From Acanthochlamys bracteata (taxonomy: Eukaryota > Streptophyta > Magnoliopsida > Pandanales > Velloziaceae): a DNA stretch of 64,000 nucleotides. The stretch spans positions 620,001 to 684,000 of the forward strand of contig CM034142.1 of the NCBI GenBank assembly GCA_019914995.1, given 5' to 3'. The translations under genes were made by a program, and so were the position numbers. The notes under the pieces were generated by a model that worked only from the letters and a program-made list of their open reading frames with translations, was not told the origin of the DNA and did no database searches. Positions 35,353 through 47,300 of this stretch are shown piece by piece (positions within the stretch are counted from its first letter, which is position 1; every line of letters begins with the position of its first letter).

Positions 35353-38268
35353 TCAAATGCTGCATCTGTTGAAGTAAGCCCATATATTAAATGTCCCCTT
35401 AAACGACCAGCTTTTTACAAGTGTTGCAGCTAATAGCATAAATGCAATAAACAAATGACCCATAAGAACATTCAATGCTCTTGCAAGAGTGCAGAGTCTC
35501 ACTATAACTTCTCTATTCTGTTCAAAAGTTGCAACTACAAAACCAGGATAAGCCCTTCCTGTCCATGTCATGGCTGGTATTGTCACCTCGCGCGTCCCAT
35601 CATTGTCGCTGTAATCAGAGAATCTATGGGTATGCGCACTAAAGACCATTCTGCAGAAATCAGTGAAAATTGGCACACTTAGCTAACATCCTACTTAAAC
35701 AGACTTCTAAAAGCATATACAATATATTGACTAACACATGCACATGCAAAACCATACCGCAAGTAGTCCATGTAGAAAATCAGAAAGCTATGTATGATGC
35801 CATGTCGTCAAGCACAGATAATTGAATTAGCTTTTATGACAGAATTCTATGTCATGATGGCATTGTTACTGACAATAAAAGCTAACTTTGGATAATCAGT
35901 ATCATTCTACAGATTGTGCAATATTCCATAAAGAAAATTGAGAAAAAAAGAACTGAATAAAAGATAGATTATTTAAGCAGATCAGTTTCTACAGAATACT
36001 AAAATAAGAAAAAGGCATACATTTGACACATTCACTTCAGCTTTTTTTGCTATGTTTGAATGGAAAAAATGAGGAAAACACAACATCGATAGAAGACTGT
36101 TACTCTGAATTGAAAACAGAATTACTAGAAAACCTATCATGAAAGAAACACATTGATATTATGATGACAAAAAGAGCATGCATTCAGGACCAGGTGAACT
36201 GTTAACCACCTAGGTTTGAGCTTGGAAGATGTAACAGTTGCATTCAGAGGAATTGTTTGCATCAAGTTATATGGCGCCCTCCCAACAATTTCACTGCAAA
36301 TATTGACGAAATGAATATTTTGAGCAGCTACATACTTCAAGGCAACTAACTAATTAGTAGAATGTATTTCATCTTCGGGAAACATGTGTGACATTCAGTG
36401 AGCATTTCATATCAAGAATAATGAAGGGGTGATATGAATATTTTCTAATCACAAAATCATGCATGAAATAACTAATAACATAGATCTTCAACATTAGCTC
36501 AAAAGTTAAAAAAAAATTATGACTTTCCTAAATGGCGCTTCCATGTCAACTGTGTCTTTTCTTTCTATCAGCAATTTCTAGTTTAGAGCAATAAACTTGT
36601 AATTGTGAATGCATATTGTACTTTCTCTACAGAGAAAGGACAAAGAAAGCTCTATGGCGTTAGTGGTCCATCATACATCCTTGTGACAGTAAATGCCTGT
36701 TGGTGACTAATTTCTCATAAACTACTTCCATGTGGCATATGTATGCCAGGGAAAGAGCCTCTTTCCTCAAAGGTGTTTAAACAAGTCAGTATATGTTGGA
36801 CAGAAGGCTTGGCTTTGAAACATATTAAAAACCATATTGAATTTTGGCACCAATGGTTACCACAAAGAAATTTTTAAAGATGCTCAACCTAGTTGCCAGT
36901 TGGCATCAAAACTCTTCAAGGAAAGATTTGATAGACGTGATGTAGGGCACTCATCATAACAACTTAGCTAGAGAAATATAACAAGAATACCTTTCACTTA
37001 TAATAGAATTTGAATTCTGAAAGTGGCTATCTGAATTTGATTGAACAACATAATTGCTCCCTTCCAATCTGTCTCTTAGTGAATGGTGAAGTGGAATGTG
37101 AACCAGAACAACTGGACCAGAGGCAGGTTTCATTGTATTTCTCCTCCACGTATGCGAACTAACTGATTCCTTGTCATCAAGCTCCATAGATTCCTCCACT
37201 GAAGATTTTTTTGGTTTCTTAGATCTAAACTTCCCATTTCCACGACCTTCTCGATGCTATATCTCAAATCATTATTTCCACAGAGCAACCCAACAGCATC
37301 AATGGAAACAAAGGTTATGTTGTTAATCTCATAAGCACCACAACCAGCCGAGTCCAATCCAGGCAACTTGTTTGTGAGTTTCCTAATGAACTTCACGTCT
37401 ACTTTGTTACATTGTCCAATATTTTTTGTCTCCTAGAGCAATATGAAGAGAACGTCCAACAAAGGGACCCAACATTTGCTGAAACTGTTGTAGCAGCAGA
37501 AACCACTAGCCTTCTGTGAGCTTTGATCCTCTAGTAGAAATGCCTCCCAATACAATAAGCATGTCTGGTTTCAGTTTCTTTAGCGATTTCTGTAGAAATG
37601 CACAAAACAAAGCTTTATTTGTATTATTTGATAAACAAAATAAAAGGACTTCCTTGCCACTTGTCAGGATCAAGGAAACTGTTCAACAAAAAAGGAAAGT
37701 AAACAATTAATCAAAACTTTCAAGTTCTGCATTTCTAAAAATATCAAGTCCCAGTAAACCCAAAAAAGATAGAATGTTTAATAAAACTATTATCTTTCTC
37801 TATTCAATAAATCATCATTTACATGAAATCACCAAACCCACACTTCCGTTAAAAAATATACATTCAACAACAATGAAATCACTAAAACTATAATTAACAT
37901 CTGATATCTCAATGTTCAATAAAATCGAAAAAATTTAAAAAAAATCCCTAAACTATTCTCATTCTTCATTCAACAATTATCAAATTCCTTCTACGAAAAA
38001 GCTTTGAAAAAAATCAACGAACTACAAACCTTGAGCGAATCAACGATCCTGCCATCATCAGGTCCCATCAGAAGAAGACAGCGACGAACATTACGTCTAG
38101 AAAGTCTTCACGACCGTCTTTCAGGCGGGACCCTCCACCGCCGCCGCTGGCTTTGGTGGGCCCGGAAGAGATCGACGAGCAGGAAGGAGAGGTGGCCCAC
38201 TCTTCGAATAATAACAAGGTTAGCAGCGTCATTGTTCCGGCGAGAAGAACCAGCGAATTCATCGTCAT
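35353..38268 (-). pseudogene. Metallophosphoesterase-like gene with frameshifts and a stop
   Basis: A membrane-anchored calcineurin-like phosphoesterase gene of a plant family, now damaged. Segments (minus): 38268-38030, 37589-36991, 36293-36210, 35650-35353. The first carries a signal-anchor (MNSLVLLAGTMTLLTLLLFE). The last two are intact: RAPYNLMQTIPLNATVTSSK, then FSAHTH and DGTREVTIPAMTW, and a C-terminal hydrophobic segment (LNVLMGHLFIAFMLLAATLV). Lesions: a one-base break at about 38075-38085 between DVMFVA and LLLMGPDDG; a TAG at 37506-37508 after GSKLTEG; an extra base in an A6 run (37422-37427) between LGDK and NIGQC; and a frame break in an A7 run (37206-37212). The family exon with FRDYY was not found, and the usual GD motif reads VLGGIS. 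The neighbouring long genes are free of such breaks, so decay is more likely than sequencing error. Confidence 0.75.
37590..38029 (-). other. Intron between first and second segments of the metallophosphoesterase gene
   Basis: 440 bp, T-rich in sense. In homologous genes a short exon with the FRDYY motif would be expected here; I could not find it. Confidence 0.5.
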
Positions 38269-38353
38269 ATACGGCGAACGCGCTCCGGCGAAAAAATGGT
38301 GACGTTGACTTTTGAAGACTAGTACAACAAGGAGGAAGAGAGTGAGTAGTGGG

Positions 38354-38360
38354 TTATATA
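38354..38360 (-). promoter_or_regulatory. TATA box upstream of the metallophosphoesterase gene
   Basis: TATATAA on the minus strand, 86-92 bp upstream of the ATG at 38268, with GGCCCA-type elements (sense GGGCCGGCCCATT) directly upstream, as found in many housekeeping plant promoters. The promoter therefore looks intact although the coding region is broken. Confidence 0.55.
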
Positions 38361-39544
38361 AATGGGCCGGCCCGTAACTTGGATTACGCCTCTCGCTTTC
38401 TTTTCTCTTGGACCAGCCCATGTACCATGTACTCTATGAATTTCAAATTGACCTTCCCCACTATTGAAGGATAATGCGTGGTAATTTAGATTTGTGCAGT
38501 TAGTTTTAAATCGATTTATTTAATAATTAGATTAAATCGTTCAATTTTAATTCGATTTATAAATTTATATATGTCAAAATTATCAATCCTAACCCAACCT
38601 ATTAATAATCGGGTCAAATTCAGATCGACTATTAAAATTATTAAATTTTAATTCTATATTTTTTAGCTTCAGCGAATTTATAATATTAGTTATAATAAAA
38701 TTACACAATATTTTTAGTGACGATATATAGTGAATATCCGACAAAATATATTTTTTTAGTATCTTCATCGGTCCTTAAAATATTCAAAAAAAATATTTTT
38801 ATTTTTTGAAAATATGTGGTGACAGCTGAAATTTTATGATTATAAATACATAATAATAATTTCAATAAAAATTTTGATAAATATAGTTATCTAACAAAAT
38901 TTTTATACAAAATCTAAATTCGTTATTATAGAAACACCTACATATAATACTTTTCATAATATTATAATTTTTATTGTACACTATTTTATTAAGATATAAA
39001 AATCATGATTAATTATAAATATTATATAATATAATAATTTATAAATTATTATTACTGATTATTTTATTGCTAATATTTTAATAAATGGAAAGAAAAAATC
39101 AAATATTTTTTTTTCAAAAAATGACAATTCGAATTGATAGGTCAATTTCGGATTAACCCGGATTGACCTATTTAATAACCAGATCAAATTCATTCAATCC
39201 TAACCCAATCCATATATTTATACGGATCAAATTTTCGAAACCTAACTCTAATTAAATGGGTCGACTTCCGATTGCGTTTTTAGATCTGGTTATATATTGC
39301 TACCTCTTTTGAAGAAGATTTACTTAGGGAAGGTTTGGTTAAGACTTTCAAAAAATAGTTTTTAAATTTTTTTTGTTTATGATTGCTAATAAATTTTTTA
39401 CAAAATATATAAAAAATTTATTTAAAATTTTAAAAAGTATAAAAAAATCTCATAATAAAAATATTTATTATTTATTTTTATTATTAGATAAAAATATAAG
39501 TTTTTTTTTTAAAGTAAATAAAAATATTTTCGTTTTAGAAAAAT

Positions 39545-39800
39545 TGGGTGCGTTTGGGATTGCTTATGAAATAGAATTTTTCTAAAATAGAAAATATTTT
39601 TATCCTTTTTGAAAAATAAGCTCTTTTTTTTTCCAATAAAAAATAAAAAATATGCAATAAAGATCTCATTACGTTAAAATTTTTCTATGCTATCTAAATT
39701 TTTAAATAAAACTTTTAAATACTTATAAAATATGTATTAAAAAATATAAAATGAAAAAAAATTGAAAAATAGCTTTTGAACGTGACGCCAAACGCAACTG
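39545..39800. mobile_element. Tourist-like AT-rich MITE
   Basis: The left end reads GGGTGCGTTTGGGATTGC. The right end CGCCAAACGCAAC is inverted GTTGCGTTTGGCG. The AT-rich body shares the AAATTTTTAAATAAAA core with the copies at 5331 and 23434. Confidence 0.65.
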
Positions 39801-40060
39801 TTGTTTTTATCCGTAACTCATTCATATAGTCTGTAAAAAAATGTTCCAAATAAATTATTCGATTTATTTTCATAAAGCTATTCTCATAAGCTCACCTTTT
39901 AATATTTATTTTTGAAAATCTAAATTTTTAGAAACTTGCTTTCGAATCATTCTAAACATGCAAGCCTGAAAATTTGTGAGAGGTAGCATGACCTTTGAAA
40001 GTTAGTCCCTAATAATTAATAAATACTTGATATTTATTAGCTATGATTTTTATTTAGTAT

Positions 40061-40302
40061 TGGTATGTTTTAATTGCGTGAAAATTGAATTTTACAGAAA
40101 TGAGTTTTATGAAAAATAAAATTCTGTAAAAATAAAGATCATATAACTGAAATATATAAAATAATTTTTAGAGTAAAACTTTGATGAAAATAAAATTCAG
40201 TGTGAAAATAAAAAAAATTCTGAATAGCAATTAAAACATGTGAAATAATCTGAATTTGAAATATAAAAAAGAAGTGAAATTCGATGAAATTTAAACATGC
40301 CC
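40061..40302. mobile_element. MITE, same family as 46139-46401
   Basis: The left end GGTATGTTTTAATTGC and the inverted right end GGGCATGTTTAAATTTC match the family termini. The inside shares TTTGATGAAAATAAAATTCA and the AATTAAAACATGTGAAATAAT block. The target duplication is not clear. Confidence 0.6.
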
Positions 40303-41190
40303 TAGGATAAATTAAACAGGAAAGTAATTCAAGTAAGAGATGTTCAAGCAACTAAAATTTGAAGCTGCTAAAATGAATTTTTTAAAATAAATTTTTATCA
40401 AATGAATTATTAAAAAATAAATTTATGAATAAAATTTATAAAAGATAAACCTTTTTATAAAAGTCTAAATAATCACTTTCAGATAACTTTCTAATAAATT
40501 TAAAAAGCTCAAAATGCAACTTTTGGAGAAAAGCTAATAGCGATAGCTTTGCACCTTTAGTGGCACCTGGTAAGCAATCAAACTTTGTCGATTCTTGAGA
40601 CCATGCATGTTCAGCATTATTAAAGAATGACAAATTCAGAACAAAAAGATAATAATGATCTGAAGCGGTCTTCAAGTAGATTGTGCGTCTTGATATTAAG
40701 TCACTTAAAAACAAATGCACAAATTCAAATTATGAAGATATTTAAATAAAAAAACATAAATACATAAAGATAAAGATCAAATTCACGTTACGGTACAAAT
40801 CATAAATATATAGAGATGCTGTACAGATTAAATGCCCTAACCTAACTAGGCATCTAGCAAATGGTTGGTACAAATTTCATCATCCTAGCCTCCCTAGAAA
40901 CCTAATAAGTTACCGGTTGTATATGTTTGTACAACATTCCTTCCCCTCATTTGCAGCTGCTGAACCATCAGAGCAATCATTACTGTGAATTGGCACTAAC
41001 AAATGTTTTACCAGCATTTTGTTTTCCGCAATCAAAAAGATACCTGCTGCAGAAGCCCACTTCAGTGATCAACTGATGAAACATCTTCCAGGCAACTTTT
41101 TCCGATATTGACAAACCCAACCCAGTATTCTTCGAGCAATAAAATTGAAAAATAAGGGTTGGATTCAACTAGTGGCTTTGAATTACATAC

Positions 41191-41244
41191 CTGGATAACT
41201 CCATGTCTGATCTGCTTTGCATCATAAGTTTGCTGGAGCACAAC
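41191..41244 (-). other. Possible alternative 3' exon of the helicase gene
   Basis: Sense CAGTTAG precedes a 54-nt open stretch followed by GTATGT. It would join in phase to a donor (GGTAG then GTGAGG) near 41365, replacing the short end after SGFGR by LCSSKLMMQSRSDMELS. Without transcripts this cannot be decided. Confidence 0.3.
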
Positions 41245-41363
41245 CTAACTGGTCATTCAAGGTACTGAGACAGTTCCTTGCCCTGGCAACAGTGCATATC
41301 CGCATGATTTTACGATTCTTTAAATTCAAACTAACCCATGCAAGAAGCACCACTTCATATTCC

Positions 41364-44300
41364 TCACCTACCAAACCCACTTGTCCTTCTAGAAATACCA
41401 CATTGAAGACCATCTCGATCACTAGATTGTGCAAGTTCATCCAAAGAATTGTGCATCGACTTCAAATTCTTATAACTTCCATTTCTTGGAAGATGAGATG
41501 AGTTCGACTTTCCTTCATTTTCACTATGTCCGTCTGGTTTGGCATCAGCCATAATTTCAAACTTCCTTAGCCTAGAGCTGCCTGATCTCAAGGTATTCAT
41601 ACTGGTAGATGTAGGTCTGCCAGGAGCATTTGAAGATCCCTTTAGTACTAGAAAATCCTTAGGAATACTTCCCATATCCATAAAACACTCCCTAGACTTT
41701 GCATCAGCGATTAAAGACTCCCAGTCATCAGACTGCATAAGAGCATTAGCATTTCCCACAACCTGGAAAGAAAATAAATTTGTCAAGATCAGGTGTAAGC
41801 TGCTTGAGAGTGCATTGCAAATTCTAAGCTCGGATTACAGAAAAAATGAGATATTACACCGATATCAAACTTATAGAAAATCATGGAACTGCCGGATGTC
41901 TACTAGAAAAGCACTCACTGAAAAATAATAAAGCTGCATGCAGAGTAAGAAGAACCATACCCATAATGCCCTTCTCGCACGAGTTAAAGCAACATTCATA
42001 CGACGAATGTCGGCTACAAACCCTACACCATGATTTGAGGCACGAACACAAGACATTATAACCACATCCCGCTCCTGGCCCTGGAATGCATCCACAGTGT
42101 TGATGTAGATATCCTTCCCTTCTTCTGAACTGAGAACTTCCTTGAATTCACGTTGAAGGCACTTCAACTGGAGCTTGTATGGTGTAATTATACCAACAGT
42201 AACTTTTTTCTCACAATTGGATTTCAAAAACTTCTGAAGATGTTCATACAGTCGCAAAGCAAACTGTGCTTCATGAATATTTTGGTATGAAACAGATCCA
42301 CCGTGATGACACTCACGACCATGTGTGATATCATAAAATACATAGGGTTGTAAGAAAGGGTCCTGGTAATATGCTTCATCAGCTAAGCTGACCACACTTT
42401 CACTATCTGTCAACCGACCTTGATAGAAGTGTCTGGATGGGAAGTCCCTAATTTGAGGATGCATCCTGTACTGAACAGATAACAACATTGTTGGACAGCC
42501 AGCTTGTTGAAACCTCTCAAACAAGCTCCTGCTATATTGTAATGTGCCAGCAGCTTTACTAATGACCGTTGCTGGGAGTTGCTGAGGATCTCCAACCAAG
42601 ACACACCTTGCTGCACCCAGTGAGAGAGGAGGGAGGATTGCTACTTCACTAGCCTGTGCTGCCTCATCAATAACGACCATATCGAAACCATGAGTCAGGC
42701 GGGAGAATAACTTGCGCCCGCTACTTGAAACTGTTGTGAACACAATCTCAGCTTCATTAGCAAAACTAGCTTCTAGACTGGTACGAGCATCTTCAAGATT
42801 GAAGTTGCTCCCTGCATGGAATTTGGGTTCTAAAATAAGTAGGCGTGACATCTCCACCAAGACTTTGTCTCTACCCTCCACTGCAGCAGCAAGGTTCTTT
42901 AGCAGCACATCTCTGCCGTAGCCCCGAGCAATAAGAACATCAGGATCCACACCGACAGATCCCTGGGCTCGGCCTACAGCAGCAGCAGCACTAAGCTCTC
43001 TCTGAAGGATGGCAATTTGTTGAGAAAATTGAGCTTCTCTTGCTTTTAAATGATGCAACCAACCAATTACTTCATCACGCCCCTTCAAAAGGAGCTGTTC
43101 GGTTCTTCTTTCGACAGAAACAGCCTGCGCTGCACGGTTTTGCGTATCAACTCCAACCCGGGCAACGTCAGGTCGATATACTCTCATCTCTCCATCAATG
43201 AATCCACGCTCAAGTACCCGTGCCAGCAATTCATCTGTTGCAGCATTAGACGGAGCACATACCAGCATTCGAGGTTTCGGGCAGAGCTTTGGCAAAGTAC
43301 GGAGAAGATTCTGATCCATACTCTGCAGGACTTCATCAATGGATCCAGTTCCCATGGTGTCAGGACTAGTATCAACATTCTGTTTGTAGCTCTCAGGAGC
43401 GAGTTTCTTAAGAAGGGCAGTGTAATAATGCTGATACTGCACCAGGTGAATGACATTTAACATTCCCCAAACAGTGTGAGTCTTTCCAGTTCCTGGAGGA
43501 CCCTGGACAAGTGTAAAGGGCCAAGGATCTGGCTTTTTGGTTGCTCCACCGCTTGTTCCTGCAGCAGTATGCATAGCTGCCCATTGTATAGCAGCCAGTT
43601 GTGGACCATTGAAAGTCTTACGAAGATGATCAACAAAACTGGGAGTGAAACATTCAGGGATTGCAGGAGGCTGTTCTCTGCACTTAGGAAAATGATCAGG
43701 ACTAGGTTTCAGAATTGCGGTTTGCATCTGTAGAAGTAGCACATACAATCCATCAGCACCAATGTTGCACTTCAAAGGAGATAAACTTTAAAGAAAAAGT
43801 TACAAAGAACATACATACTTAGATAAATATTACAAACATGCAAAGGATATGATAGGAACCTGCACACTGAGACGCCGGAATGCATGCAAAGAGACATACT
43901 CTCGCTGTGTAGTGGCAAGAGATCCAAGCACAGTCAAATACCATATACCATGTGCTTGTAACTTCCGAATGATGTGATCCTCACTGGCCTTACTGAAATC
44001 AAACAGAAACACTCATGAAACAGTTTAAAAGATGCAACAACTAATATGAAAACGCAAAATGAGTATCTTGCATATAAGAAGGCATCGTTGACTACAACAA
44101 CAAAAGCAAGGGAACAGAATCAGCAAAAGTGGTCTTTCACATAAAGCCATATTCAGGTAATATCAACCAAAGTTTGGGATAAATAAAAAATTCTCAGGTA
44201 GGAAACCGGATCCTTTTGCATAACTGTTAGTCAGAAATGTCAATGGTTGTGTCTATGCAGAAACTATATCTCAGCACCCTACTTCTACCTGAGATACATA

Positions 44301-47300
44301 AAAACATAACACCCTAGAGTTTTCCTTTACTCATTAAGTTTTACTTAAACTTCAACATATGGTCATGCATCCACCGCCACCAAAAGGTGTGGGGATCCAC
44401 CCAGCACTTCCAGTTATCTTAAATCTCTAAAGAGGGGAAAAGAGAAAACTGTGCAATGCCTTTATATGTCTCTAGTCAGGACATTTCGCATGATAAAAAT
44501 TACAAGAGGTACTCAAATTTCTGGTGACAGACATAAAAGCCTAAACAGGTTCTCCATTTATTTGCTATATAGTGTAGTCATTCCAAGACTAAAAGCACCT
44601 TACCTACTGTAGTCGTATACTTCCCCAACATAAAAATGTAGTATTGCGCCAGATGATGATTCACGAGTATCAACAGGTATATAGCGTCTAACAGTACCAG
44701 CAACTTTTCCAGAAAGCCCATGGTCTGCCTCAGATTCATTAAAACTAGAATTCATGTTTCTCCTACCAGACCGCACTGTTTCCACAAGTAAAGCATCTAT
44801 TAGGTTATGCTTGACATGATCTTTAAACTGCTAAAAGTCTGTCATTTTATTACAAACCTGCCCCAGGTCTCAGGGTCGACAGAACTGCAACATCTCCCTC
44901 TTTAAAGGTCCACTTGCATTCATGAACGGGCAAAACTATGGCATCATACCATCCTATACGAACAAAGAAACAAAATATCATCTTAATGTGCATGCATCGT
45001 GCTATAAAACACAGCCTTACGCGTTCTGAAAGACTTTTCATAAAGGTATAAGCTCAACATAAACTATAAAACAACAAAAATGACCAAGTACAGAAAAACA
45101 ACAACCAGTAGCTTTTTGTTGAGAGAAACAAAAAGTCACATGTTCTAAAGGATGCATTCTTCTGCTGACACTAAATAATACTTATGCATGACACAAACTA
45201 GTTTACCAGTAAATACTCCTGGGAATGTAGAAAAATTACTCAGCCAGCCACTGTAGCAGCAAGTATTGTTCCTTTGCAGAACATATACTTTCAGCAAATC
45301 AAAGGCTAGCTCAACCTGCACAAAACAGGCATATTATCTTTCCAGCAAGTATTCCAGTAAACTAAAGAAGGTTCTCAATTAAAACCCTTATACATCTTGA
45401 AGTTATTTGGACTCTTCTATCCAATCAACTACTCAACCTCCGCATGTATACTCAATACAAAAAGGAAACCATACTTGACAAATAGATGAAACAGATTCTT
45501 GACAGAGCGTGCACATCTCGCATAAATGGGAAGGGGAGAGAGAATGCAACCTATACCTTTTGTTGTGGACAGTGTTAATAAAATCATCCTTTAGACCATG
45601 TTCACAAATCTTCTAAACTATGCATTGCATATGCTACTTTAAGAAACAATACAACCATGATCAACTCATTCGCCAAAATCAAATATGTAAATAATTTCAG
45701 CAAGTATCCAGAATAACACAAAGAACATATGTCATCAAAGATTTTCCAAGCACATTTGGAGTTCAATGCAGCACTGTAAAATGTATGCCTCCAGCAATAG
45801 CATACATGTAAGTTGATAATATACGACATAGCTTGCAGGCATCTCAAAAAGCTGTTCCAAGATCCTAAGATCTTAAGGAGACGTGTCTATTTACCATACA
45901 TTTCACTATCAGGATATAAGAGAGATTCTCACTCCAACCTAGCAAAGTGAAATAGAGAATGTCATAATAACAAGAATTTTGTGACACATGAAATGAAACT
46001 GAAACTTATAGCAAGTGGCAAGAAGCTGACAGTTGCAGGAGTCATTTTGTCAGACAAACAATAACGCTTCTAAAAGTCTAATCTTCATTACTCTTGGTTG
46101 CCTCATTCACCCCATAAAATTGTCTTATGCCCTACTAAGGTTTGTTTCAAATACACGTAACTGAGTTTCACGAAACTGAATTTTGTGAAAGTAGAGTTCG
46201 GTGAGAAGTGGAGTTCCATGAAAGCAAAATTCAGAGTGATATTTGAAACAAGTGAAGTGAAGTTTAAAGTTAAACTTTGATAGAAGTGAAGTTTGGTGTG
46301 AAAATAAAAGTGGAGTTCAGAATGACAATTGAAACACGTAAAGTGACCGAACTCAAAATGTGAAGGGAGGAAGAGAGGTTCGGTGTAATTAAAACAAGCC
46401 CTAAATGCTAGTAGGGCATAAGGCAATTTTACTTGCTACTGAAATCGCACACATTGGACTGAGTTCACGCTAATAGAAGTTGTATGAGAGGAATGTTTGG
46501 TATATAGTCCCAACCATATGTACATACACAAAAAGGATCTGGTTATTGGACACAGGCCAAGCCAAGATAATTACAAGAACATATCAACACAAGAAAAAGC
46601 AGATGCAGATTCTTTTACGAAACAACTACGAAGTAAGTTAACCTAGATTATTATTGAGTAGCATCAAGTGTCACAAAAGAAGTAAAGTTACAGCGCAGAA
46701 GTAAAGTTTAAGCTCCTACACAGCTTTGTTGGTAAAGAGAGTCAAATACTACCCAAAATATCCAATACCTCTTGAAAGGATAATTTAACCAAGAAATTAG
46801 GCATAATATGCAAATGCTAATTGACAAAATAATAAGTTCTTTGCAACTCTTAGAGAGGCAAAGCCATTTACCTCTCTCGCGCCTTTCCACCGCTTTTACA
46901 CGAACCATTATATAAGCATCTCTCGAAGATGTTTCTGCAAGCTCCTCCCAAGTGCTAAATAGTTGTGCACGGCATTCCTCAAAAAGTAAGGGTTCAAAGA
47001 CTCTGACGTACTCATCAACAGATTCAAAGCTTCCAGGAACACATTGAAGCTCAGCATCTTCTGAAAACAGTGATATTATTCGTGAATTTAACATTGAAAA
47101 TTTTAATCTTTCAATCTAATAAAACAAAGCTACAAGTAACACATAACACTTCAAGATTGAAACCAGAATAAAAATTGAGATATAGAGGAAGACCACCAAA
47201 AGCAGTGCCATTAACTAAAAGCAACACATTTTCACAGCATAAGAAAAGCACCTTGAAGAAGTAAAGTTAAATAGTTGCATCATCATATTATTAGTAATGG

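Larger units (their letters stand above)
38361..41190. other. Intergenic tract between the metallophosphoesterase and helicase genes
   Basis: AT-rich DNA without a supported gene. It contains Tourist-like elements at about 39330-39545, 39545-39800 and 40061-40302. At about 40500-40570 a hairpin-forming word (AAAGCTA..TAGCTTT) occurs. The right end probably belongs to the helicase 3' UTR. Confidence 0.55.
44954..46871 (-). other. Large intron of the helicase gene containing a MITE
   Basis: A 1918-bp intron splits the RERG codon from WYDAIVLP. It holds the hairpin-nested MITE at 46139-46401. A splice-bordered stretch at about 45200-45317 has no counterpart in the protein family and is probably not used. 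Confidence 0.8.

Noticed and set aside
41217..43733. Several open frames of 69-136 codons on the plus strand
   Set aside because: All are antisense to the helicase exon, whose motifs and codon pattern are unambiguous.
45200..45317. Splice-bordered stretch in the large helicase intron
   Set aside because: Joining it would interrupt the conserved RERG-WYDAIVLP junction, which is already in phase without it.
46103..46426. 107-codon open frame on the minus strand
   Set aside because: It lies entirely within the MITE and its flanking hairpin arms and has no domain; it reflects the low-complexity repeat words.
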